DNA of 15,262 bases from CAYJIL01 sp964370235 (lineage in GTDB: Bacteria; Bacteroidota; Bacteroidia; Bacteroidales; Rikenellaceae): assembly GCA_964370235.1 (NCBI GenBank), contig CAYJIL010000057.1:1-15262 (forward strand), read 5' to 3'. How positions within the stretch are numbered: the stretch's first letter is position 1; every line of letters starts with the position of its first letter. Of this stretch, positions 1 to 6,103 are shown one piece after another. The translations under genes were made by a program, and so were the position numbers. The notes under the pieces are model-generated. The model was not told where the DNA came from. It was given only the letters and a program-made list of their open reading frames with translations, and made no database searches.

Positions 1-572
1 ATATCGTGAATGAGATTCAAGAGGTTTACCGTATGCAGGGTGTGAAGATCAACGACAAGCACTTTGAGATCATTGTTCGTCAGATGATGAACAAGGTTAA
101 GATTCAAGATCCGGGTGATACTCGTTTCCTTGAGGAGCAAGTTGTTGATAAGTGGGAGTTCATGAAAGTTAATGACGACATTTACGATCGTAAGGTTGTT
201 GTTGATGCAGGTGACTCTACCGAACTTCACGCAGGTCAGATTGTAACACTACGTCGTCTTAGAGACGAGAACTCTATCCTTAAGCGTAAGGACTTGCGCA
301 CGGTAGAGGTTCGTGACTCTATACCGGCTACGTCTAACCAGATACTTCAGGGTATCACACGTGCCGCTCTTCAGACGAACAGCTTTATTTCGGCTGCATC
401 GTTCCAGGAGACAACTAAGGTTCTTAACGAGGCTGCTATTAATGGTAAGTTTGACCCATTAGAGAAGCTAAAAGAGAATGTTATTTGTGGTCACCTAATC
501 CCAGCGGGTACAGGTGCACCAGCGTTCCAAAAGGTTGATGTTGCAATGACATATAACAATAAGCAAGAGTAA
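1..572 (+). CDS. rpoC: DNA-directed RNA polymerase subunit beta' (C-terminal end, partial)
   Basis: This is the 3' end of the gene for the beta' subunit of RNA polymerase, the large catalytic subunit of the core enzyme. The reading frame is open from the window edge (first complete codon at position 3), so the 5' part lies outside; about 189 codons are visible, ending in TAA. The translated stretch contains the conserved tail of the family: EIQEVYRMQGVKINDKH, then SAASFQETTKVLNEAA (bridge to the final helices), then LKENVICGHLIPAGTG, all typical of the last 200 residues of RpoC. The GTG at position 6 is an internal valine, not a start. The gene is followed after 18 nt by a strong intrinsic terminator, so it is the last gene of its operon. 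Nothing looks broken. Identification is by family recall and is very secure. Confidence 0.97.
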   Translation, partial: IVNEIQEVYRMQGVKINDKHFEIIVRQMMNKVKIQDPGDTRFLEEQVVDKWEFMKVNDDIYDRKVVVDAGDSTELHAGQIVTLRRLRDENSILKRKDLRTVEVRDSIPATSNQILQGITRAALQTNSFISAASFQETTKVLNEAAINGKFDPLEKLKENVICGHLIPAGTGAPAFQKVDVAMTYNNKQE

Positions 573-590
573 TTCTCTTACTATACATGA

Positions 591-622
591 AAAGGGCTAC
601 CCACTAGGGTAGCTCTTTTTTT
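591..622 (+). terminator. Rho-independent terminator after rpoC
   Basis: A 10-bp stem is formed by 593-602 (AGGGCTACCC) and 607-616 (GGGTAGCTCT) with one G-U pair and the tetraloop ACTA. The A residues at 591-592 can extend it by pairing into the T run. It is followed by an uninterrupted T tract to position 622. This is a textbook intrinsic terminator placed 18 nt after the rpoC stop codon. Confidence 0.93.
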
Positions 623-751
623 GTTTACCTCTATACATTTGTATAACGATAATGCACAAATCGCACTAGGCATAGCTGTGTTAAGTGATTATAGCGATGA
701 ACTAGAAATAGTTATTCGCCCTGCCTAATAACTAGTGATAGCTTTACCACC

Positions 752-797
752 AATAATAAAAATGGCGACAAATAGATATTATTCTACTTGTCGCCAT
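752..797 (-). terminator. Rho-independent terminator of the export operon
   Basis: Positions 762-771 (ATGGCGACAA) and 788-797 (TTGTCGCCAT) form a perfect 10-bp stem. After one mismatch it can continue inward with TAGA/TCTA (773-776 with 783-786). Read on the minus strand, the hairpin is followed by TTTTTATTATT. It lies 27 nt past the stop codon of the last permease gene and so closes the minus-strand operon. It also separates that operon from the convergent rpoC. Confidence 0.9.
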
Positions 798-823
798 ATT
801 CTTATTGGTATGTTACTTCCTTT

Positions 824-2005
824 TTACCTATTTGCCGCACGTAACCTACGCCACACAGCAACTATTGCAGTCAATCCATACACCGCAAACAGTGCCCATA
901 GGCGTGTTATTTCGCTTTTTATGGCAGCAAACTCTGCACCACGAATCTCAATAGCCGAAAAACCATTAATAGCGTTAGATGATGGTAGCAGGTAGCCTAG
1001 TTCATATAGCCATTGTGGCATGCCCTCTTTGGGGAACGAAACACCACTTATCATTAGGAATGGAATAGACCATGCTACAAATGCAATGATAGATGCCTCA
1101 CGTGATGTAAATAGTGCCGAGAACGTTAGAGATAGCATTATTACCGATGCAATGTATGGTAGCATTAGAAGCGATAAATCGCCCCACGATGCAGCAATAG
1201 GGTAGCCCCATAGCGGATACACCACACCAAATATAAGAGTTGCAAACGGAACAATCATTGCCATGTAGGCAATAAACTTACCCAAGGTAACCTCTAGTGC
1301 GTTGTATGGTTTATCGTTGTGTCGATATGCCAAAAAGCCTTTGCGCTCGTGCTGTGTACCGCCCACCATGCCAATACCCAGCAATAGTGTTTGCTGAATT
1401 ATTAGTAACATGATTGGTGGAAGTACATAGGTAGCGTATCCCTCAATGGGGTTGTATAGCTTTATGCTTTTTAGCTCTGCTGGCGAAGTGAGCCCCTTGC
1501 TCACTACATCGTTAATGCCTAGTGAGTATAGCTCGTGTTCGAGCCTGCCTATATTAAATTCGGTAAGTATCTCTACTAGCGCATTATATATTTGTTTATA
1601 TGCCAAAAAATATGATGCATCGGCATATATTCCAACCTTTGTTTGCTCGCTAGACATGAGCTTAGAGTCAAAATCGTGTGGTAGATATACAACGCCGTAT
1701 ATGTTGTTATTATATAAAAGGTCTTTTGCCTCCGAAATACTCGATGTAATATATGCTACATCTACATTGGCAGCACTTCGCAATTCTCTAATAAAGCGGC
1801 TAGCCTCTTCGCCTTTGCTCTCGTTTACAACGGCTATGGGTATCTCTCTAAAAATCTCGTTGCGGTAGACCAGCGAGTAAACAGTGCTATATATTAACAT
1901 AGCACCAAACAAAAACAGTATGACACCACTGTCCTTTACAGCCAACCTTACCTCGTTGGTTGCTGTGTGTAGTATGTTTGTGAATGCTTGTTTGATTTTT
2001 TGCAT
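824..2005 (-). CDS. ABC-2 type transporter permease (second of two), export system
   Basis: Predicted inner-membrane permease of the ABC-2 (DrrB/YhhJ/YbhR-like) class, which moves drugs, lipids or other substrates out of the cytoplasm together with an adaptor and outer-membrane channel. From the chosen ATG (393 aa) the layout is typical: one membrane helix at about 27-47, a large extracytoplasmic region of about 145 residues, then about five hydrophobic segments (about 193-214, 243-264, 278-300, 304-325, 368-386). The motif LYNPIEGYATYVLPPIML precedes the second helix, as in this family. An upstream in-frame TTG at 2020 would add five residues, but the ATG at 2003-2005 is preferred because GGGGGGAG sits five bases before it. 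The start lies 2 nt after the stop of the preceding permease, so translation is probably coupled. The two permeases probably form a heterodimer. Substrate unknown. Confidence 0.88.
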   Translation of the reverse strand: MQKIKQAFTNILHTATNEVRLAVKDSGVILFLFGAMLIYSTVYSLVYRNEIFREIPIAVVNESKGEEASRFIRELRSAANVDVAYITSSISEAKDLLYNNNIYGVVYLPHDFDSKLMSSEQTKVGIYADASYFLAYKQIYNALVEILTEFNIGRLEHELYSLGINDVVSKGLTSPAELKSIKLYNPIEGYATYVLPPIMLLIIQQTLLLGIGMVGGTQHERKGFLAYRHNDKPYNALEVTLGKFIAYMAMIVPFATLIFGVVYPLWGYPIAASWGDLSLLMLPYIASVIMLSLTFSALFTSREASIIAFVAWSIPFLMISGVSFPKEGMPQWLYELGYLLPSSNAINGFSAIEIRGAEFAAIKSEITRLWALFAVYGLTAIVAVWRRLRAANR

Positions 2006-2007
2006 AT

Positions 2008-3171
2008 CTACTCCCCCCAATATTTAGAATTAGTAGTAATAGCCCTCAATCTTGGCAGGGTAATCATAGACACTACCACAAATAGTAACATTGCAAGAAG
2101 TGGCTCGATAGAGTATATAAACGAAGCCCCTCGCAGCTGATCTGTAATTATAATCTCCATGTAGTATGTAAGCGGAAATATATATGCAAGTGCTGCAATA
2201 TGCCCATCCATAGCATCTAGCGGAAACGTAAGCCCCGATATAGAGAATGCCACAATTGAATAACCTGCGCCAATAGATAGCGTTGAAGATAGTTTGGGGA
2301 TTAACGAAAAGAATATTACCCCCACAGCCTGATATGACAGCACTAGTAGTATCGAAGTTGCTATTAACATTAAAGGCGAACCATTAAGCGGCACACCCAT
2401 ACCGCTCACTAGTAGCAGCTGTGTTAATATTATCATAATGCTATAAATGATGGTATATGGTGCTATCTTGCCCACAAGTGCTACAACTATATTATTACCT
2501 GCTGTTTGGTACCACTCAATTGTACTTGCTCTCTTAAATTCCATACCTATTGCAAACACTACCGATAGTAGTGCAAATATAGATATTGTCAAAGGCAAAA
2601 ATGCTGGCAGCAGATAGTAGGCGTATGATGTGTATGGGTTGAAAAGTATGTGGCTATCAATTGCTACGGGCATCGCCATAGCCATTGCTCTATCGCCGGT
2701 AACTCCTAGGTTTGCGAGTTTTTTTAGCCCCGAACCCACCGAAAAGGTCATGAGCACCGTTTTTACCCCCTTTTCGACTAATGCTCCCGACAGCAAGTTT
2801 ACTTCGCTCACAAAAAGCGGTACTTCTTGTGAGTGGTTACCATATACGTTTGCCTCGAATTGGGGCGGTATAACTAGTAGTGCTACAACTGCTCCGCTCT
2901 CGATTAGCTCTTGCCCTTGCTGCATCGACTCTACCTTATAGCTGCACTCAACTAGTGAGTTTGCATCTATCATCCTAATCACCTGCGACGAAAGGTCGCT
3001 TTGGTTTTGGTCAAATACTGCTATTGGCAAGTCCGAAGGTACTCCCTTATAAAATATTGTCGATAGCATAGCTATCACCACAATAGGAATTAGCACCATA
3101 GCCGTGATAGACCATTTGTGGTCTAGCCATGATGTTATCTCTCTAATGAATGATGCCTGCAAGCCTCTCAT
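2008..3171 (-). CDS. ABC-2 type transporter permease (first of two), export system
   Basis: Predicted inner-membrane permease of 387 aa, paralogous in layout to the next gene downstream. It has a membrane helix at about 21-40, an extracytoplasmic domain of about 140 residues that begins with the family-like PSDLPIAVFDQNQSDLSSQ, then membrane segments at about 184-208, 229-257, 266-290, 297-316 and 356-371. The motif LFNPYTSYAYYLLPAFLPL before the second helix matches ABC-2 permeases of the YhhJ/YbhS group. It starts at ATG 12 nt after the HlyD-like gene and ends 2 nt before the start of the second permease. The most likely role is one half of the transmembrane channel of a drug or lipid exporter. 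No Walker A or ABC signature motif is present, so energy must come from an ATPase encoded elsewhere. Substrate cannot be inferred. Confidence 0.88.
   Translation of the reverse strand: MRGLQASFIREITSWLDHKWSITAMVLIPIVVIAMLSTIFYKGVPSDLPIAVFDQNQSDLSSQVIRMIDANSLVECSYKVESMQQGQELIESGAVVALLVIPPQFEANVYGNHSQEVPLFVSEVNLLSGALVEKGVKTVLMTFSVGSGLKKLANLGVTGDRAMAMAMPVAIDSHILFNPYTSYAYYLLPAFLPLTISIFALLSVVFAIGMEFKRASTIEWYQTAGNNIVVALVGKIAPYTIIYSIMIILTQLLLVSGMGVPLNGSPLMLIATSILLVLSYQAVGVIFFSLIPKLSSTLSIGAGYSIVAFSISGLTFPLDAMDGHIAALAYIFPLTYYMEIIITDQLRGASFIYSIEPLLAMLLFVVVSMITLPRLRAITTNSKYWGE
2011..2018 (-). promoter_or_regulatory. Strong Shine-Dalgarno site inside the end of the upstream gene
   Basis: Read on the minus strand, GGGGGGAG occurs five bases before the ATG at 2005-2003 of the second permease. 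The same bases encode the final Trp-Gly-Glu codons of the first permease. This decides the start codon (ATG rather than the upstream TTG) and suggests translational coupling that would balance the two subunits. Confidence 0.75.
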
Positions 3172-3183
3172 TGCGCTCTTTTG

Positions 3184-4167
3184 TTAAATTGTGTTCCAAT
3201 CTACCAAGGCTGTCATGCCTGGTCGTAGTCTCTCGTGGTGCTCGACAGGGTGTAATCTAACTTCGAATGTGCGAATATCGAAATCGCCACTTGCACGAGT
3301 TGCTGCCCACGTTGCATAGTGTGCCTCTACGGCAATGTAGCTCACCTTTGCACGTATTGTCTCCTTAATTGCAGGTATATGTACATATACTTCGACCCCC
3401 TCCTCTATTTTGGGTAGTAGAGTCTCTTTTATATTGAACGAGAACCACACGTCTTTTGTGTCAATTACTGTTACTACGGGGTATGCTATGCCCACAAGCT
3501 CGCCTTTCTCTGAGCCAACAGTAAGAATACGACCATCTATTGGCGAATACTGCTTAGCCTCGGTAAGTAGCGAGTTTATCTCTTGCAAGCCACCCATAGC
3601 CTGCGATACGATTGCTTGTGCAGCTACCTTTTGTTCTTTGCGGCTACCTTCTTGTGCAAGCGAATACTCTAGCTTTGCAATTTCGTGGCTTCTTTTTGCA
3701 GCCTCATACATTGCTTTTGCCTCGTCTAGCCTTTGTTGTGGCACTACACCATCGTTATATAGGTTTTCGACACGCTTATAGGTAACCTGAGCAAGATCCA
3801 TTGCTACCTTTGCCTTTTCGACAATTTGTGAAACCACCTCTTTTTGCTGAGGTCTCAAACCCGTTTGTGCCATGTCGCTTTGTGCATCGGCTGCACGCAC
3901 CATTGCTTTTACCTGCTCTAGTTTTGCATCAATCTCGGGTGTTGTTAACGAATATAGAAACTCTCCCTTTTTTACATAATCGCCCACCTTTAGCGAAAGA
4001 GAATCTATTCGTCCCGGTATCTTTGATGCTACTTTGTATGATTGCGCTACAACTTCGCCCTGCAACATTACTGGACGTGGCTCTGTTAGCTTCCATGTTG
4101 TGATGCCTGCTACCCCAGCAATGGCAACTATAATCACAATCGTAATAATTGTTTTAGCTGATTTCAT
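3184..4167 (-). CDS. HlyD-family periplasmic adaptor (membrane fusion) protein
   Basis: Predicted adaptor of 327 aa that bridges the inner-membrane permeases and the outer-membrane channel. A single N-terminal membrane anchor lies at about 7-26. A short beta-barrel/lipoyl-like half follows (about 40-75, with KVASKIPGRIDSLSLKVGDY). Residues about 80-205 are a long Ala/Glu/Lys-rich alpha-helical coiled-coil hairpin. The second lipoyl half follows (TEAKQYSPIDGRI at 202-214), and the C-terminal barrel ends with RLRPGMTALVDW at 313-324. This order is diagnostic of HlyD/YbhG/YhiI adaptors used with ABC-2 exporters. The start ATG has a weak TAGGAT-like site upstream. The gene begins 11 nt after the TolC-like gene and ends 12 nt before the first permease. 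It is not a secreted toxin. A role with an RND pump is less likely because permeases, not an RND protein, follow it. Confidence 0.9.
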   Translation of the reverse strand: MKSAKTIITIVIIVAIAGVAGITTWKLTEPRPVMLQGEVVAQSYKVASKIPGRIDSLSLKVGDYVKKGEFLYSLTTPEIDAKLEQVKAMVRAADAQSDMAQTGLRPQQKEVVSQIVEKAKVAMDLAQVTYKRVENLYNDGVVPQQRLDEAKAMYEAAKRSHEIAKLEYSLAQEGSRKEQKVAAQAIVSQAMGGLQEINSLLTEAKQYSPIDGRILTVGSEKGELVGIAYPVVTVIDTKDVWFSFNIKETLLPKIEEGVEVYVHIPAIKETIRAKVSYIAVEAHYATWAATRASGDFDIRTFEVRLHPVEHHERLRPGMTALVDWNTI

Positions 4168-4178
4168 ATCCTACTATG

Positions 4179-5615
4179 TTAGTTTGGTTGGAATGTTATT
4201 GGTTGGTATGTGCTCTCTGAGCTTAGCGAAAGAAAACCTGCACTATCGCCACATAGCTCTAGTAGCTTGGCGTATGCAACAGAGTAGCCATAGGCAGCTT
4301 GTAGTCTTTCGACCTTGCTCACCGCAAGCAGTAACCTAGCATCTACCACTTGGCTCGATGTGGCGTTACCCTCGGTAAATGCACTATCTTTTACTCTCAA
4401 ATATTCTCTGTTAAATTCGATGGTAGTATCTAGCGACTCTATAATCTCGACATATCCCTTCATATCGTTATATAGCTTTTCGACAAGGGTTTGCACATCA
4501 CTTTGGGCTTTCTCTTCGAGTATTGATACTTGTTTTTGGCGTAACTTAGCAGCCCTAACTTTGTTCTCTCGGCTAAAACCATCAAATATATTAAACTTTA
4601 GACCTGCGCCTACTACCCACTGCGGCACCATCGAAGTTAGTTGATAGCTATATGCATTAATGCCACCTAGTGCAACAAGTTCGGGGAGATATGCACTCTT
4701 TTCGAGCTTTATGCCTTGCTTTGCTATCTCTTCTTGTATTTTGAGTTGCTTAATGCTGTGGTTGTTGTGCGATGCAAGTTGTTTAAAATGGTCTATTGGC
4801 TTTTGCTCGCCAATAATAAATAGCGATGAAACGGGCATATAGTCGGCATTAATATCGCCAAGAGTATTACCAAGTGCCTCAGACAAGGTCTTTAGGGTGT
4901 TTATCGATATATTTAAATCTCTTTTGGCGTTCGATACATACATTTGTGCATGTAGCCTTTCGACCTTTGCTATCATGCCATTTCTCTCTAGCGACTCTGC
5001 GTTTTTTAGGTGTAGTTCCATACCTGCTAACACCTCTTTACGTGTCTCGACTACCTGCATTGCCAACATATAGCCATAGTAGCTTTCGACAAGCTCGCTA
5101 ATTAGCACATCTTTTACCTTGTTTGTATTTTCTTGCTCTGCCGAATGTTTTAGCTTTGCTACTCGTGAGGCAACATTTATTTTGCCGCCCGTGTAAAGTG
5201 GCATTGCAGCCGTAAAGCCTACTATTGCAAAATCTCTATCTTGTAGTGGTAACGAAAAATCTGCTGCAATGATCTCTTGCATGAGAGGTTGTTTCATTAG
5301 CTCGGCTGCCACTGCTGGGTCGAGTAGCGAGCCTACTGCCGAGATAGTGCCATTCTTTACTCCGTTGAGGTCGAATGCTATATCGTCAGACATATATGTA
5401 TAGCTTGCATCTAGCGAGATTTTGGGTAGCCTCATTCCGTTAATCACACGGCGCTCGGCATGGCTAGCATCTGTTGCGAGTGACGATATTTCTATCATCT
5501 TGCTATTTTGAATTGCAATTGCTGCTGCTTGGTCTATTGTTAAAGGTTTTTTTTCTTGTGCGCTAGTTACTGCAGCACTCAAAAGTAATGTAGCTAGAGT
5601 TAGATATCTTTTCAT
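4179..5615 (-). CDS. TolC-like outer membrane efflux protein
   Basis: First gene of the minus-strand operon, 478 aa. It encodes a predicted outer-membrane channel subunit of the OEP/TolC family, expected to trimerise into a beta-barrel with a periplasmic alpha-helical tunnel. An N-terminal signal peptide is visible: MKRYLTLATLLLSAAVTSA, with likely cleavage before QEKK. The mature part opens with LTIDQAAAIAIQNS, the usual start of the first OEP repeat, and has the conserved MPLYTGGKIN (strand leading into the tunnel helices). A second repeat contains LKFNIFDGFSRENKVRAAKL, the family's second 'F/L-x-G' turn, and a late helix has EGNATSSQVVDARLLL. The length suits the family. The ATG lies about 65 nt from a predicted transcription start. 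Together with the adaptor and two permeases it would span both membranes. Confidence 0.92.
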   Translation of the reverse strand: MKRYLTLATLLLSAAVTSAQEKKPLTIDQAAAIAIQNSKMIEISSLATDASHAERRVINGMRLPKISLDASYTYMSDDIAFDLNGVKNGTISAVGSLLDPAVAAELMKQPLMQEIIAADFSLPLQDRDFAIVGFTAAMPLYTGGKINVASRVAKLKHSAEQENTNKVKDVLISELVESYYGYMLAMQVVETRKEVLAGMELHLKNAESLERNGMIAKVERLHAQMYVSNAKRDLNISINTLKTLSEALGNTLGDINADYMPVSSLFIIGEQKPIDHFKQLASHNNHSIKQLKIQEEIAKQGIKLEKSAYLPELVALGGINAYSYQLTSMVPQWVVGAGLKFNIFDGFSRENKVRAAKLRQKQVSILEEKAQSDVQTLVEKLYNDMKGYVEIIESLDTTIEFNREYLRVKDSAFTEGNATSSQVVDARLLLAVSKVERLQAAYGYSVAYAKLLELCGDSAGFLSLSSESTYQPITFQPN

Positions 5616-5687
5616 GCTATCTATATCTTGTTTATATTTTGAGTATATGTGCTCAAATTACATATAGTTGAATTGTGAAAACTTTGT

Positions 5688-5718
5688 CAAAAATATATAA
5701 AATATTCTGATTTTCAAA
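5688..5718 (-). promoter_or_regulatory. Predicted Bacteroidetes-type promoter of the export operon
   Basis: On the minus strand TTTG (5718-5715) is followed after 19 bp by TATTTTTG (5695-5688). This fits the Bacteroidetes primary sigma factor consensus (TTTG at -33, TAnnTTTG at -7, spacing 19-21) at every fixed position. The expected start of transcription, near 5681, gives a 5' leader of about 65 nt before the TolC-like gene. An overlapping TTGACA-N18-TATATG (5690-5661) resembles an E. coli sigma-70 promoter but is less relevant in this phylum. Confidence 0.7.
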
Positions 5719-5859
5719 CTTTTTAGTTATATTTATAGCCATAATATGCTATACTTGTTTTTGGGGATTTGTTGTCTAATATTGGCTTTTGTGTTTTTGT
5801 TATGGTGTAATTCTGTTTTTATAGCACCTTTTTCTATATTTTTTCTTTTTTATTTTGAT

Positions 5860-5908
5860 ACCCCCATAAAAATAGGGGGTCTGTCTCTAAAAACATGTTT
5901 TTTTTAGA
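5860..5908. promoter_or_regulatory. Paired inverted repeats upstream of the glnN promoter (candidate operators)
   Basis: Two dyads lie side by side. The first is ACCCCC (5860-5865) and GGGGGT (5875-5880) around a 9-nt A/T spacer. The second is TCTAAAAA (5886-5893) and TTTTTAGA (5901-5908), containing the 14-bp perfect palindrome AAAAACATGTTTTT (5889-5902). They sit about 40-90 bp upstream of the predicted glnN -7 element, where an activator or repressor might bind. The identity of any binding protein is unknown; the sites do not match a regulator motif I can name. Confidence 0.4.
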
Positions 5909-5922
5909 AAAAATGGCTAAAA

Positions 5923-5954
5923 ATTGTGTGAGTAAAATAAAAAATGTATTTTTG
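5923..5954 (+). promoter_or_regulatory. Predicted Bacteroidetes-type promoter of glnN
   Basis: TATTTTTG at 5947-5954 is a full match to the -7 consensus TAnnTTTG and is identical to the -7 box of the divergent operon. Twenty base pairs upstream is ATTG (5923-5926), three of four bases of the -33 element. Transcription would start near 5961, leaving a leader of about 140 nt before glnN. Confidence 0.6.
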
Positions 5955-5960
5955 CAACGT

Positions 5961-6103
5961 AAAACTGGTAAAAATACGGGGGTGTCCTAGTTTTTTTATC
6001 AATTCCCTATGTTAGTCATACAATTTATGGGGGGTAACTAAAAATATACATAAACATAGTGGTAAGGCCAATGTTGGTGCCACGTTTAAAATATAAGTAA
6101 CTT
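5961..6103 (+). other. Predicted long 5' leader of glnN
   Basis: About 140 nt separate the predicted transcription start from the glnN ATG. At its very beginning, AAAACTGG (5961-5968) can pair with CC-T-AGTTTT (5986-5994, one bulge), followed by more T residues, a weak attenuator-like shape. Further on CTATG (6007-6011) pairs with CATAG (6055-6059), TTAGT (6012-6016) with ACTAA (6037-6041), and CATA with TATG inside, leaving an unpaired G run. GTGG (6059-6062) and CCAC (6080-6083) flank another small dyad. The stems are short and A/U-rich, so this is a suggestion only. Confidence 0.3.

Larger units (their letters stand above)
5616..6103. other. Divergent intergenic region between export operon and glnN
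   Basis: This 488-bp stretch holds no convincing gene. It is very AT-rich, with T and A runs. It contains the leftward promoter for the TolC-like gene, a rightward promoter for glnN, two dyad elements at 5860-5908, and three copies of GGGGGT (5875-5880, 5978-5983, 6030-6035) that stand out in the AT background. A long glnN leader follows. Positions 5720-5855 show only low-complexity AT-rich sequence to my eye. Confidence 0.8.

Noticed and set aside
632..645. Perfect dyad TATACA-TT-TGTATA that includes TACATTTG, a match to the Bacteroidetes -7 box
   Set aside because: No -33 element lies at the right distance (the nearest TTTG is only 10 bp upstream) and there is no gene downstream on this strand, so it is probably chance in AT-rich sequence.
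700..713. Small inverted repeat AACTA-GAAA-TAGTT between rpoC and the export operon
   Set aside because: The 5-bp A/T-rich stem is too weak, and it has no T tract or gene next to it.
735..995. Plus-strand open frame of 86 codons after rpoC
   Set aside because: It lies across the export operon terminator and antisense to the 3' end of a well-supported permease gene; its protein shows no recognisable domain.
1446..1868. Plus-strand open frame of 140 codons
   Set aside because: It is fully antisense to the second permease, whose domain layout and operon position are convincing.
5661..5690. TTGACA-N18-TATATG on the minus strand, an E. coli sigma-70-like promoter
   Set aside because: The Bacteroidetes primary sigma factor uses a different consensus, and a full match to that consensus lies just upstream (5688-5718).
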